Positions 1 through 6,319 of a stretch of 45,761 nucleotides of DNA are shown here, one piece after another. The notes beneath the pieces are model-generated. The model had not been told where the DNA came from. It made no database searches and saw nothing but the letters and a program-made list of their open reading frames with translations. Both the position numbers and the translations under genes were made by a program. Each line of letters begins with the position of its first letter. The first letter of the stretch is position 1. The DNA comes from a virus, in IMG/VR virus record IMGVR_UViG_3300043411_000984, positions 1 through 45,761 of that record. One strand, 5' to 3'.

Positions 1-158
1 GCAATAGCGTCTTTCATGGTCATTATTTGTTTGGCAAGGTCATCCATTTTTTTGGCGTCTACTTCGCCATTTTGGTAGTATTTGTCGGATGCGTTAATGT
101 GTTTTGTTTTGAGGGCAGAGAGGTCTGATTTTGCGGCGGATACATTGTAGGTTGTCAT
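1..158 (-). CDS. Small hypothetical protein (partial duplicate copy)
   Basis: This is the first 52 codons of the same gene seen whole at 45494-45742; on the closed circle the two are one gene. Translation begins at the ATG on the complement of 156-158 and runs off the left edge. The only difference from the complete copy is Lys for Glu at the position set by base 50. Confidence 0.75.
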   Translation of the reverse strand, partial: MTTYNVSAAKSDLSALKTKHINASDKYYQNGEVDAKKMDDLAKQIMTMKDAI

Positions 159-177
159 CTTGTTTTGTTTATTGCGT
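1..177. repeat. Terminal direct repeat, left copy
   Basis: Bases 1-177 match 45585-45761 with one difference: T at position 50 against C at position 45634. A perfect or near-perfect repeat of this size at both contig ends is the usual mark of a circular or circularly permuted phage genome assembled with overlapping ends. A genuine short direct terminal repeat on a linear virion genome is the alternative. The mismatch changes Glu to Lys in the 82-residue gene that lies across the repeat, so it is either strain variation or an assembly error. Confidence 0.95.
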
Positions 178-195
178 TACGTCTTATTGACAGAA

Positions 196-227
196 CAAAG
201 ATGCGCAAGATTGTTTGACCGCGCAAG
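196..227 (-). promoter_or_regulatory. Possible leftward Bacteroidetes-type promoter
   Basis: On the minus strand CATCTTTG (complement of 196-203) resembles the TANNTTTG box with one mismatch. A TTGC or CTTG lies 19-20 bases upstream. It would start transcription about 35 bases before the ATG of the 82-residue gene. The match is imperfect. Confidence 0.35.
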
Positions 228-293
228 TGTCTATCGACGAATGTGCGTTTTTTATCGACGAACGGAAGAAAATAGACGAAAAGACAAAAAAAC

Positions 294-321
294 ACCCGGC
301 CTGCTCGTTTGCAGACCGGGT
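294..321 (-). terminator. Hairpin with T-tract on minus strand
   Basis: ACCCGG-C-CTGC pairs with GCAG-A-CCGGGT around a six-base loop. On the minus strand the hairpin is followed by GTTTTTTTG, a good intrinsic terminator; on the plus strand only ATTTTAATTT follows. No leftward gene ends here, so its role is unclear. It may block antisense or read-through transcription from the early region. Confidence 0.5.
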
Positions 322-345
322 ATTTTAATTTCATCCCTCAACTTT

Positions 346-394
346 CCCGGCGGAGAGCCGGGTACTACGCTTTAGCGTTGGTTGGTTTTTTTTA
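346..394 (+). terminator. Two small hairpins followed by T8
   Basis: CCCGGC (346-351) pairs with GCCGGG (357-362). ACGC (367-370) then pairs with GCGT (375-378), and a T8 tract follows about ten bases later. It could stop rightward read-through before the early promoter. The distance from the last stem to the T-tract is longer than in a standard terminator, so the call is weak. Confidence 0.3.
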
Positions 395-483
395 TTCGAG
401 CCAAATACCGTGCCAGACGCCTATATATGTATTGCTTTTTAAGTACCTTGTTTTGGGTATTTTTGAAAATAGGTGAAAATAAA

Positions 484-515
484 TTTGGAAGTGTAAACAA
501 GAAAGTCAATCTTTG
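484..515 (+). promoter_or_regulatory. Early rightward promoter (Bacteroidetes type)
   Basis: TTTG at 484-487, a 20-base spacer and AATCTTTG at 508-515 match the Bacteroidetes consensus TTTG-N19-TANNTTTG except for the first base of the second box. TGTCA follows, as at other sites in this genome. Transcription would start near 520, close to the ATG at 537, giving a short A-rich leader. It would drive the early operon. A second box TAAATTTG (480-487) lies upstream with poor spacing. Confidence 0.6.
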
Positions 516-536
516 TGTCAACAAAAAAGGAAATAA

Positions 537-740
537 ATGGAAAAGATAATTTACCCGCTGAACGATGAACAAACGCACTTCTTAGAAGTGTGTTTTGAAT
601 GGTTCACCGAATACGAAACCCGGCAGGATTGGCCGGAAATTAACAGCGTTTCGCTTGATGGCCTTATGGTTATTAAAGTAGACGAAATGCCAAAAGAGTT
701 AAGGCATGCAATTATAAACCGCATTTATGAGCAACGCTAA
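537..740 (+). CDS. Early small acidic protein, unknown function
   Basis: A 67-residue soluble protein rich in acidic and aromatic residues, with no recognised domain. It is the first gene after the early promoter, and the ATG sits about 20 bases from the predicted transcript start behind an A-rich leader. It overlaps the next gene by 14 bases, a spacing used repeatedly here and suggesting translational coupling. Position suggests an early host-takeover or accessory role, but the sequence itself does not show a function. Confidence 0.7.
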   Translation: MEKIIYPLNDEQTHFLEVCFEWFTEYETRQDWPEINSVSLDGLMVIKVDEMPKELRHAIINRIYEQR

Positions 741-981
741 AGAATACACGCCCGCCGCTGGCGCTTTCACGCTGGCGGCCAAGCGCACCGGATATACAAA
801 GCAGTATGTTAGCCAGTGCTGGAAAGCCGGGAGGCCGCTTCCGATCATTACCGCCGTCATTACGGCATCGGTAGAGATCGTTAACCATAAGCGCGAAGAA
901 CGCCGCCAATACGCGGCCATGCTCCGCAAAGCGGCGCAACTTAGTCAAGAAGTTAACGAAGCCGCCGACGCGGCACAATAA
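727..981 (+). CDS. Small helix-turn-helix-like protein
   Basis: An 84-residue protein. Residues 15-40 (AAKRTGYTKQYVSQCWKAGR) read like a helix-turn-helix in which TKQYVSQCWKAGR would be the recognition helix. A charged helix follows (KREERRQYAAMLRKAAQ) and an Ala-rich acidic tail. It is therefore probably a small DNA-binding protein, perhaps an early regulator. It starts inside the end of the previous gene and is followed after 8 bases by a 51-residue gene. Confidence 0.65.
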   Translation: MSNAKEYTPAAGAFTLAAKRTGYTKQYVSQCWKAGRPLPIITAVITASVEIVNHKREERRQYAAMLRKAAQLSQEVNEAADAAQ

Positions 982-989
982 CCACCACC

Positions 990-1145
990 ATGACAAATCC
1001 AACACAGATACCAAACCCGCCAAAACGCATCCGCATAACAAAGCAAGTGCGCTCTTCTAAACTTGCCGAGGCGGAGAACATAGAACATCGGAAAGCGGAG
1101 CAAGATCGAATCTACGGGCCGGAATACGAAACATTCACAAAGTAA
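990..1145 (+). CDS. Short basic protein, unknown function
   Basis: A 51-residue reading frame from the ATG at 990, between two close genes in the same operon. The N-terminal half is Pro- and basic-rich (PNPPKRIRITKQ), and the C-terminal half is charged and probably helical. No family is recognised. The tight packing (8 bases after the upstream stop, 12 before the next ATG) is the main support. Confidence 0.55.
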   Translation: MTNPTQIPNPPKRIRITKQVRSSKLAEAENIEHRKAEQDRIYGPEYETFTK

Positions 1146-1157
1146 ACCAAAAGCAAA

Positions 1158-1748
1158 ATGCAAAAATCTGAATCTATCACCAAGTTAGCCGCCGCCCTGG
1201 TGGCGTTTCACGGCGAAGTAGGGAAGGTTGGGAAGGACAGCACAAACCCGCACTTCCGGAACAAGTACGCAAGCCTGTCTAATATCTTGGAAGTTGTCAC
1301 GCCGGTGCTTACTGTCTGCAAACTTTCGGTTATTCAAATCCCGACAGGCACAAACACCCTCGAAACAATCCTGCTCCATGAATCCGGCGAATGGATCGGC
1401 GAAGCGTTCACAATGCCGCCGGTAAAAAATGACCCGCAGGGGGTTGGTAGCGCGATCACTTACGCCCGCCGCTATGCGCTCGGAGCGATACTATCCCTCA
1501 ACATTGACACGGACGACGACGGCAATGCAGCAAGCCAATCAGCCGCAAAGCAGCCGGTACGCCAACCACGCGAAAATGAGCGCGTATATGATGAGGCGGT
1601 TTCGCAAGTAGAGCGGGCCAATACCCTCGAAGAACTGAATAAAATATTCACTTCCTACCCAACCCTGAAAAACGATCAGGATTTTCTTAACGCCTGCGGC
1701 CTTCGCAAAAAGCAAATTGCAACCCCGGCAAAACCCACAACAAAATGA
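1158..1748 (+). CDS. erf: ERF-family single-strand annealing protein
   Basis: A 196-residue recombinase of the ERF superfamily, which anneals complementary single strands during phage recombination. The family pattern is clear: NPHFRNKYASL at residues 30-40, the GVGSAITYARRYAL block at about 96-109, and the acidic DTDDDGN turn at 118-123 that closes the core. A Gln/Pro-rich linker and a short C-terminal helical region follow. The ATG is preceded by an A-rich leader. Its stop overlaps the ATG of the SSB-like gene, and the two very likely act together, with SSB coating strands and ERF annealing them. Confidence 0.88.
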   Translation: MQKSESITKLAAALVAFHGEVGKVGKDSTNPHFRNKYASLSNILEVVTPVLTVCKLSVIQIPTGTNTLETILLHESGEWIGEAFTMPPVKNDPQGVGSAITYARRYALGAILSLNIDTDDDGNAASQSAAKQPVRQPRENERVYDEAVSQVERANTLEELNKIFTSYPTLKNDQDFLNACGLRKKQIATPAKPTTK

Positions 1749-2092
1749 GTTACGAAACAACCGGCGTCATACGCGCCATATTCCCGACAGAAAGCCGCTC
1801 CGACAAATTTAGCAGCCGTGATTTTGTCCTGGAAATTCCAGACGGCAACTACCCGCAATTAATCAAATTCCAAGCGGTGCAAGAGCGCTGCGGGCTGCTC
1901 GATAACCACGCCGAAGGAGAAACCGTGACCGTCCACTTTGACCTGCGGGGCCGCGAATGGAATGGAAAGTACCTGACCAATTTAAACGCCTGGAAGATAG
2001 TAGGCCAAGCGGGCGAAAAGCGGGAGACGTTGCCGCCGCCGTATAAAGTGGTTGAACCGATTAACAGCACAACAGACGGGCTACCGTTTTAG
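1745..2092 (+). CDS. SSB-like single-stranded DNA-binding protein (DUF3127 type)
   Basis: A 115-residue protein with an OB-fold-like pattern: alternating strands GVIRAIFP, DFVLEIPD, LIKFQAVQ, VTVHFDLRGREW and LTNLNAWKIV. The Arg-Trp-Asn-Gly-Lys turn at 70-75 and the C-terminal tip DGLPF resemble bacterial SSB tails (DDxPF) that recruit partner proteins. It matches the DUF3127/SSB-like proteins common in Bacteroidetes phages. It overlaps erf by four bases and probably supplies ssDNA binding for recombination and replication. Confidence 0.8.
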   Translation: MSYETTGVIRAIFPTESRSDKFSSRDFVLEIPDGNYPQLIKFQAVQERCGLLDNHAEGETVTVHFDLRGREWNGKYLTNLNAWKIVGQAGEKRETLPPPYKVVEPINSTTDGLPF

Positions 2093-2094
2093 CC

Positions 2095-2517
2095 ATGACC
2101 GACGCCACTTTCACATATTACGGAAACGTCACCTTAGACGGCACCCTAAAGTTGCCAGGGGCGAAGATTCGGCGGGAAGTGATTGAGTTTTCAGGGAAGG
2201 AAATAGAAGTCACTTTCCGCCGCAAACGGAAACACCGCAGCGACCCGCAAAACAGATACTATTGGGGAGTAGTGGTTGAGATGATAAGATCAGGGATGAA
2301 AGAAATGGGAGACACGGTAACGCCCGATCAGGTCCACGAATTTTTGAAATGGCGATTTCTAAGGGAGCAAAGAATAGACGAAAGCACCGGCGAAGTATTG
2401 TACGAGTACGCCGGAAGTACGGCGAAATTGAAAACGGTTGAATTTGGGGAGTACATAGAAAAGTGCTGCCAATTTGCAGCAGAAATGTTAGGGGTTTCAA
2501 TTCCCCTTCCGCAGTAG
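2095..2517 (+). CDS. NinB-like recombination protein (putative)
   Basis: A 140-residue protein. The central block KRKHRSDPQNRYYWGVVVEM (residues 44-63) resembles the 'RS-x-x-QN-x-x-x-W' block of phage NinB/Orf-type proteins, which bind ssDNA and help recombination. A C-terminal helical region follows, with a conserved-looking EFLKWRFL. It starts 2 bases after the SSB-like gene, giving an erf-ssb-ninB order like known phage recombination modules. Family assignment is by motif only. Confidence 0.55.
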   Translation: MTDATFTYYGNVTLDGTLKLPGAKIRREVIEFSGKEIEVTFRRKRKHRSDPQNRYYWGVVVEMIRSGMKEMGDTVTPDQVHEFLKWRFLREQRIDESTGEVLYEYAGSTAKLKTVEFGEYIEKCCQFAAEMLGVSIPLPQ

Positions 2518-2612
2518 AATCTATCATGGGATTATACGGGAGCAAAAGTGCTACCGAGACAAATTTGGTTTTTGGAATGATGCCGCCAGCCGCAACGGTG
2601 GGCGGTAATTAT

Positions 2613-2671
2613 CGGAGGGTGGTTGCGTGGTTGCACAGCCTTTTGGCACGGGTTCGAGTCCCGCCCCTCCG
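2613..2671 (+). other. tRNA-like element lacking an anticodon arm
   Basis: A 59-base segment ends exactly like a tRNA. Acceptor halves CGGAGGG (2613-2619) and CCCTCCG (2665-2671) pair over seven bases, and a T-arm with loop TTCGAGT (2653-2659) sits between ACGGG and CCCGC (one A-C mismatch). The middle holds one further hairpin, GGTTG (2621-2625) with CAGCC (2636-2640), but there are about 13 bases too few for both D and anticodon arms. It is a decayed tRNA, a tRNA-derived attachment core, or a tRNA mimic. Confidence 0.55.
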
Positions 2672-2700
2672 CGAAATGGAATAACAGTTTGGTATCAACC

Positions 2701-2730
2701 CCGCCCCATCTGCAAAGACGGGCGGTTTTT
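2701..2730 (+). terminator. Intrinsic terminator after tRNA-like element
   Basis: CCGCCC (2701-2706) pairs with GGGCGG (2720-2725) around a 13-base loop, followed immediately by TTTTT. It would end transcripts from the recombination genes and the tRNA-like element. Confidence 0.7.
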
Positions 2731-2742
2731 AACCCCTTCGCA

Positions 2743-3360
2743 ATGAAAAGAAGATCATCAGTAATAGGCAAACGCGGGGCCGGTAAACACCAAGTAGAGC
2801 CAAACCGCGAAAGCAGGCCCGCCGGGCAAATAAAACCAGTTATTTCAAAATACAAAAACGGTAAAAAGATGCAAACACATTTTCACGACACAGACGACGA
2901 CATCGGCCCGGACTTCGCCGGATTAAGGCGAGCAATCAAAGGATGGCTTTGGGCGCTTGCGATTATTGCTGTTTTTGCCGTCGCCATGTGCGCGGCAACC
3001 GTCGCCAAAGGGCAAAACGCCCCAAACGTAGAGTTTCGCAGCCTGTTCCAAATCCGGGCCGCGCTGCCCGACACAGTTCTACTCATTCATACCGGGTATA
3101 ATATCCGCGTGAACGCCGCAGGGGTGGAATGTGTACCGCTCAACGCGGATACGCCACCGGGGCCGCCGATCTCGGTACAAACCTGGATACAGGGCGACAG
3201 CGGGGAATGGATCGGCGTAACGCGCTCAGGGGCGACGGTAACGCTCTTTAATTGCTGTGGGGCAAGTATGTACCTGGAAATCGAAACACCCGGCCAGGTA
3301 GTTAATTTTTATAACATGGTTCCGGGGGTGCTACACTGGAAGGAACGAAACAAAATGTAA
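2743..3360 (+). CDS. Membrane-anchored protein with outer domain, unknown function
   Basis: From the ATG at 2743 this encodes 205 residues: a basic N-terminal tail, one strong membrane segment (GWLWALAIIAVFAVAMCAAT, about residues 68-87), and a C-terminal domain of about 115 residues rich in beta-strand character with paired cysteines (CC near the end). The ATG at 2870 (163 residues) is the likelier true start if the basic tail is not translated. The predicted topology is N-in with the C-terminal domain in the periplasm. It could be a superinfection or envelope protein; no family is recognised. Confidence 0.6.
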   Translation: MKRRSSVIGKRGAGKHQVEPNRESRPAGQIKPVISKYKNGKKMQTHFHDTDDDIGPDFAGLRRAIKGWLWALAIIAVFAVAMCAATVAKGQNAPNVEFRSLFQIRAALPDTVLLIHTGYNIRVNAAGVECVPLNADTPPGPPISVQTWIQGDSGEWIGVTRSGATVTLFNCCGASMYLEIETPGQVVNFYNMVPGVLHWKERNKM

Positions 3361-3361
3361 A

Positions 3362-3433
3362 ATGGGAATAGCATTTTTTTGCGCCGTCGTTGTGGCGGCT
3401 ATTTATCACACTGAAAACAGGAAATCAAAATGA
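3362..3433 (+). CDS. Very short membrane peptide
   Basis: A 23-residue frame (starting MGIAFFCAVVVAAIY) that is essentially one hydrophobic helix followed by a charged tail. It begins one base after the preceding stop, and its TGA overlaps the ATG of the next frame as ATGA. That packing supports translation; the length limits confidence. Confidence 0.45.
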   Translation: MGIAFFCAVVVAAIYHTENRKSK

Positions 3434-3606
3434 GCAACGTATCCAAAGAAATGCAGGTCGTCAAAATCGACATTGACCGCCTTATCGGCCGCTATTCATC
3501 GCTTGAAAAAGCCTTGCAGGAAATAGCCGCCGTACCGGCAGGAATGCCGCCGGCACAACAAAACATAACCATGCGGAATATCGCAAAAAAAGCCTTGGGG
3601 ATATGA
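3430..3606 (+). CDS. Small hypothetical protein
   Basis: A 58-residue frame joined by ATGA overlaps at both ends (3430-3433 and 3603-3606). It has a helical N-terminal half (EMQVVKIDIDRLIGRYSSLEKALQEI) and a Pro/Met-rich linker. No family is recognised. Translational coupling with the downstream HTH gene is likely. Confidence 0.6.
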   Translation: MSNVSKEMQVVKIDIDRLIGRYSSLEKALQEIAAVPAGMPPAQQNITMRNIAKKALGI

Positions 3607-3971
3607 CACACGCAAACAGCCGCGAAGCCTACAAGCGCCTTAACCTGACCAAATCGCAGGAAATAGTAGTGCGCGCAATCCGCCGCGAAACAATCGCCGG
3701 AAGGCCGGCAACCATTGACAGCATATTCAGGCAGTACGGGTTAATGCCGACATCCACGAGCGCCAGGATAGGCGAACTAAAGGAAATGGCCGAAGCGGGG
3801 CAGGCGTTCGAGTTGGACGGCGAAGAGTGGGCGCTCGTCCTGGTGGGCAAGCAATTAACCGCCTCGAATCGTTGGGCCGGCGCCTACAAACTGGAAAAGT
3901 TCGCCGTTGTGCGGGCGGCCTGGTTGGAGCGGAATAAAGGGGTGGGGGAACAAGCAAAACTTCAATTTTAA
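3603..3971 (+). CDS. Winged-helix/HTH-like protein
   Basis: A 122-residue protein. Residues 17-62 look like a winged helix: helix TKSQEIVVRAIRRE, then RPATIDSIFRQYGL and the presumed recognition helix TSTSARIGELKEMAE, then a short wing (GQAFELDGEEWALVLV). It would bind DNA as a phage regulator, or act as a specificity partner of the adenine methyltransferase encoded 4 bases downstream. The role is inferred only from fold-like pattern and position. Confidence 0.6.
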   Translation: MTHANSREAYKRLNLTKSQEIVVRAIRRETIAGRPATIDSIFRQYGLMPTSTSARIGELKEMAEAGQAFELDGEEWALVLVGKQLTASNRWAGAYKLEKFAVVRAAWLERNKGVGEQAKLQF

Positions 3972-3975
3972 GACG

Positions 3976-4650
3976 ATGCCAATTTCAGAGGTTTTTTGCG
4001 AAGACAACATGGCTGGGATGGCGCGGTATCCCGACGGGTATTTCCACTTGGCAATCGTCGATCCGCCGTATGGCGCAGCAGACGCCATTAACCCGGTTAG
4101 TTCTAAGAATGTGTATTCGGCTAAAAGGGGGGAATACAAAGAGTTTAAAAACGTGGCTCCCGACCCGGAGTATTTTGCGCAACTCAAAAGAGTTTCGAGG
4201 GTGCAAATTATTTGGGGCGGCAACTTTTTCCCGCAAGTTACAGGAGGAGTTATCGTATGGAATAAGAACGGCACAGCGTTCGGGGAGGCGGAGGTGGCAA
4301 TATGTACCACGCATAAAAGTGTGAAAATATTTGAATACACCTGGAACGGCATGCTTCAGCAAAACATGTCGAACAAAGAGCACCGCATCCACCCCACTCA
4401 AAAACCCGTAGCCCTCTACAAATGGCTTCTAACCAACTACGCCAAACCCGGCGACCGCATACTTGACACTCACCTCGGCAGCGGGAGCCACAGGATAGCC
4501 GCCTGGGATATGGGTTTTGACTTTTGGGCATGGGAAAACGACCCGGATTATTTCGCCGGGCAACAAAAGCGCTTTGAGGCGCATATTGCAAAGCCGGTTC
4601 TTTTTGCGCCGGAGGAAATGTACCAGTTTGAACAAGCAAAATTATTCTAA
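3976..4650 (+). CDS. DNA adenine/N4-cytosine methyltransferase (beta-class order)
   Basis: A 224-residue SAM-dependent amino-methyltransferase. The catalytic motif DPPYG is at residues 29-33, and the SAM-binding region appears late (GDRILDTHLGSGSHRIAA, about 159-176, a variant of DPFxGSG). This catalysis-first order is that of the beta class. HPTQKPVALYKWL (139-151) is the usual helix before the SAM motif. I start it at the ATG at 3976; a longer frame runs into the previous gene. It probably methylates phage DNA against host restriction. The His in place of Phe in the SAM motif is unusual. Confidence 0.88.
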   Translation: MPISEVFCEDNMAGMARYPDGYFHLAIVDPPYGAADAINPVSSKNVYSAKRGEYKEFKNVAPDPEYFAQLKRVSRVQIIWGGNFFPQVTGGVIVWNKNGTAFGEAEVAICTTHKSVKIFEYTWNGMLQQNMSNKEHRIHPTQKPVALYKWLLTNYAKPGDRILDTHLGSGSHRIAAWDMGFDFWAWENDPDYFAGQQKRFEAHIAKPVLFAPEEMYQFEQAKLF

Positions 4651-4656
4651 AAAAAA

Positions 4657-4688
4657 TTTGGAATTCCGGGAAAAAGTAGCCTACTTTG
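4657..4688 (+). promoter_or_regulatory. Putative Bacteroidetes-type promoter
   Basis: TTTG at 4657-4660 is followed after 20-21 bases by TACTTTG (4682-4688) and TACCAC. The second box has one base fewer than TANNTTTG. The string CTTTGTACCAC is identical to the one at the tail-tube promoter near 32624. Transcription from here would run into the structured RNA at 4775-4852 and the 61-residue gene. Confidence 0.5.
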
Positions 4689-4774
4689 TACCACGCAAAT
4701 GAGCGCCGCCGGACTGGAAACCCGGCGCACAACAAATAGCCATCGACCTGGCAAAGAGTATGTTTTCTCTTACT

Positions 4775-4852
4775 GCCCTTTGCAGTTTGAGCGAGAGACG
4801 GTGGTCGAACCGTTGCCGGGTATCCAAGCCCCTCGCTCAAATTTCAAAGGGC
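4775..4852 (+). ncRNA. Strongly structured RNA element, unknown class
   Basis: Two stacked perfect stems enclose this 78-base element: GCCCTTTG (4775-4782) with CAAAGGGC (4845-4852), and, after a 3x3 internal loop, TTTGAGCGAG (4786-4795) with CTCGCTCAAA (4832-4841). Inside lies a further hairpin, ACGGT (4798-4802) with ACCGT (4809-4813), and a G/C-rich arm. GCTTATTATTTT follows, so it may double as a terminator. An upstream GCAAAG (4751-4756) can instead pair with CTTTGC (4778-4783), which would break the outer stem. It could be a small RNA or a leader regulating the next gene. It matches no family I can name. Confidence 0.6.
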
Positions 4853-4870
4853 TTATTATTTTGGCAAACA

Positions 4871-5056
4871 ATGATTGGCATGTTCAAAACAACAGACCCA
4901 AACACCGGACAAGGGATAGTTATACGATTTACCCGCATTGATAACCGCGTACGCATTAACAGTATTTGCGATGCCTCCGGAATGGATATTTGGGGCCGGT
5001 TTTCAAGTGCAGAAATTCAGGTATTTAAGGCCGATATTGCCCAACTTGCCCGGTAG
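4871..5056 (+). CDS. Small hypothetical protein
   Basis: A 61-residue frame from the ATG at 4871 (or 58 residues from 4880). It looks coding: a compact beta-rich beginning (TGQGIVIRFTRIDNRVRINSI) and a helical end (SSAEIQVFKADIAQLAR). It lies just downstream of the structured RNA element, so that element may be its 5' leader. No family is recognised. Confidence 0.55.
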   Translation: MIGMFKTTDPNTGQGIVIRFTRIDNRVRINSICDASGMDIWGRFSSAEIQVFKADIAQLAR

Positions 5057-5136
5057 TTCTTTTAATACCCCCCTCTTTAATTGGCTTATTGTTCACCACA
5101 CCTGTCCCGAAGGGGGCGGGGCAAATTAAATGATTT

Positions 5137-5970
5137 ATGAAACGCGAATTTACAGGCGTATTTATTCCCGCCCACATTTGGACATCCAAATTATTGCCAG
5201 CCGAAAAAATGCTTTTGGGAGAGGTCGCATCTCTTTCAATGAAAACAGGATGGTGCGACGCGAGCCGAGAACACTTCGCCGAATGGCTGCACTGCGATGT
5301 TACGAATGTAACGCATTATGTGAAAAAATTGGAGGGATTGGGGTACCTGGAAGTAAGCCGGACGCCGGGTTTTAGAAGCAAAATGAGGGTGAAAACAGAT
5401 GCTTTTTATGTTGGTGAGGTAGTGAACCCCGTTCACGGGGGTAGTGAACCCCGTTCACGGGTAGTAGTGAACCCCGTTCACGGGGGTAGTGAACCCCGTT
5501 CACCCGAAATACAAGATAAATACAATAATAAAAATGAGAGGGGGCGCGCACACGCCAAAAGTGAAAATTGCTCCCCCTTAAATACCGAATCAGACCAAAG
5601 GCCATCACCCCAATTCCGCGCGGCCCCTCTTCCAAGTATCGGATGGAACGACCTGCCAAAAGCAGGCACGCCGATGGAACTTGAAAACGAGTTGCGCGAA
5701 CTATACCGCCAACTTCCAAACGAATGGTCGGCATTAAAAGACGGCACCCCGGCGGCAAATTGGCCCGCCGAAAAAACGAAAGAGGTTGTTTCTAATTTTT
5801 GCGATTGGGCAATTGGCGAAGGATGGAACAAACGCACGTTTGGCAAGATAAACGCCCGGCTTCGCCGATGGATTAAGGAGGAGCCGATGATGAAGCGCAC
5901 CGCCCAGCAACCGGCAGCAACGCCCACCCGCCAAAGCCTACCTAAAAACATACCTACTTATGGAGCCTAA
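5137..5970 (+). CDS. Replication initiator with N-terminal winged helix and internal iterons
   Basis: A 277-residue protein. Residues 10-90 form a replication-type winged helix (PAEKMLLGEVASLSMKTG, then EHFAEWLHCDVTNVTHYVKKLEGLGYLEV), as in phage O-like and DnaD-like initiators. Residues 95-122 are encoded by four tandem palindromic iterons and are a repeated peptide (VNPVHGGSEPRS). A low-complexity linker follows, then a C-terminal helical domain (about 170-255; FCDWAIGEGWNKRTFGKINA) like the DnaD/replisome-organiser C-terminus. It should bind its own gene at the iterons, melt the AT-rich stretch just downstream and recruit the helicase encoded next. Confidence 0.8.
   Translation: MKREFTGVFIPAHIWTSKLLPAEKMLLGEVASLSMKTGWCDASREHFAEWLHCDVTNVTHYVKKLEGLGYLEVSRTPGFRSKMRVKTDAFYVGEVVNPVHGGSEPRSRVVVNPVHGGSEPRSPEIQDKYNNKNERGRAHAKSENCSPLNTESDQRPSPQFRAAPLPSIGWNDLPKAGTPMELENELRELYRQLPNEWSALKDGTPAANWPAEKTKEVVSNFCDWAIGEGWNKRTFGKINARLRRWIKEEPMMKRTAQQPAATPTRQSLPKNIPTYGA
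5420..5545. other. Putative replication origin: four iterons plus AT-rich element
   Basis: The palindrome GTGAACCCCGTTCAC occurs four times, at 5422-5436, 5444-5458, 5467-5481 and 5489-5503, with start-to-start spacing of 22, 23 and 22 bases (about two helical turns). An AT-rich stretch follows at once (about 5508-5537, dominated by A and T). Iterons and a melting region inside the initiator gene are the arrangement of the phage lambda O gene and origin. Confidence 0.75.
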
Positions 5971-6319
5971 ACATATTTCCGACATCGCTAAAGCGGACTA
6001 CTGGATGTTTGTTTTGGCCGCATACCGCAACGAAACAGAAAACTTCACCCTGGACATTAACCGGCTGACAGACGACGAACTGGTTTTGATGCGCGGCGTA
6101 TCGCCGCAATTCTTGGACTTCGCCCCGCTAATGTTTCACGCCATACACGCCAAACACCACCCAGAACTACGGCGCATCATTGCCTACCTCAACCAACTAA
6201 ACAGCCTACAAGCCGCCGCCTGGGCGCGAATCATGCCGAAATGGGAGGCCGAAGTAAAAGCAACGGAAGCCCGAATTAAAGAACTGCAACAACTTATCGA
6301 AAATGGGAGCGCCGTTTAA
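5960..6319 (+). CDS. Hypothetical protein; possible helicase loader position
   Basis: A 119-residue, mainly helical protein with no recognised domain. A C-terminal helix (AEVKATEARIKELQQLIE) could form a coiled coil. It overlaps the initiator by 11 bases and the DnaB helicase by 17 bases. In lambda and many other phages the gene between initiator and helicase is a helicase loader. That is a positional guess; no ATPase motif is present. Confidence 0.65.
   Translation: MEPKHISDIAKADYWMFVLAAYRNETENFTLDINRLTDDELVLMRGVSPQFLDFAPLMFHAIHAKHHPELRRIIAYLNQLNSLQAAAWARIMPKWEAEVKATEARIKELQQLIENGSAV

Larger units (their letters stand above)
159..536. other. Divergent intergenic region with tandem hairpins
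   Basis: About 380 bases separate the leftward 82-residue gene from the rightward early operon, and no convincing gene lies in them. They hold two copies of TATCGACGAA (near 231 and 253) plus a related ATAGACGAA (near 272), then three hairpins in a row (294-321, 346-362, 367-378), a T8 tract, and an AT-rich stretch (about 410-536) with the early promoter. The layout fits a control region for early transcription in both directions. Whether any small RNA is made here is not visible. Confidence 0.6.

Noticed and set aside
160-375. 71-codon open frame in the left intergenic region
   Set aside because: It runs through two terminator-like hairpins, has Arg/Cys-rich unlikely composition and no leader.
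2613-2671. Functional tRNA gene
   Set aside because: The element lacks enough bases for both D and anticodon arms and has a mismatch in the T-stem, so I list it only as tRNA-like.
4699-4941. 80-codon frame across the structured RNA
   Set aside because: It passes through both perfect stems, which explain the sequence better than coding, and overlaps the better-supported 61-residue gene in another frame.
5420-5504. Four spaced repeats considered as a small CRISPR array
   Set aside because: The spacing between palindromes is only 7-8 bases, the repeats lie inside a coding frame and no cas gene is nearby; iterons explain them better.
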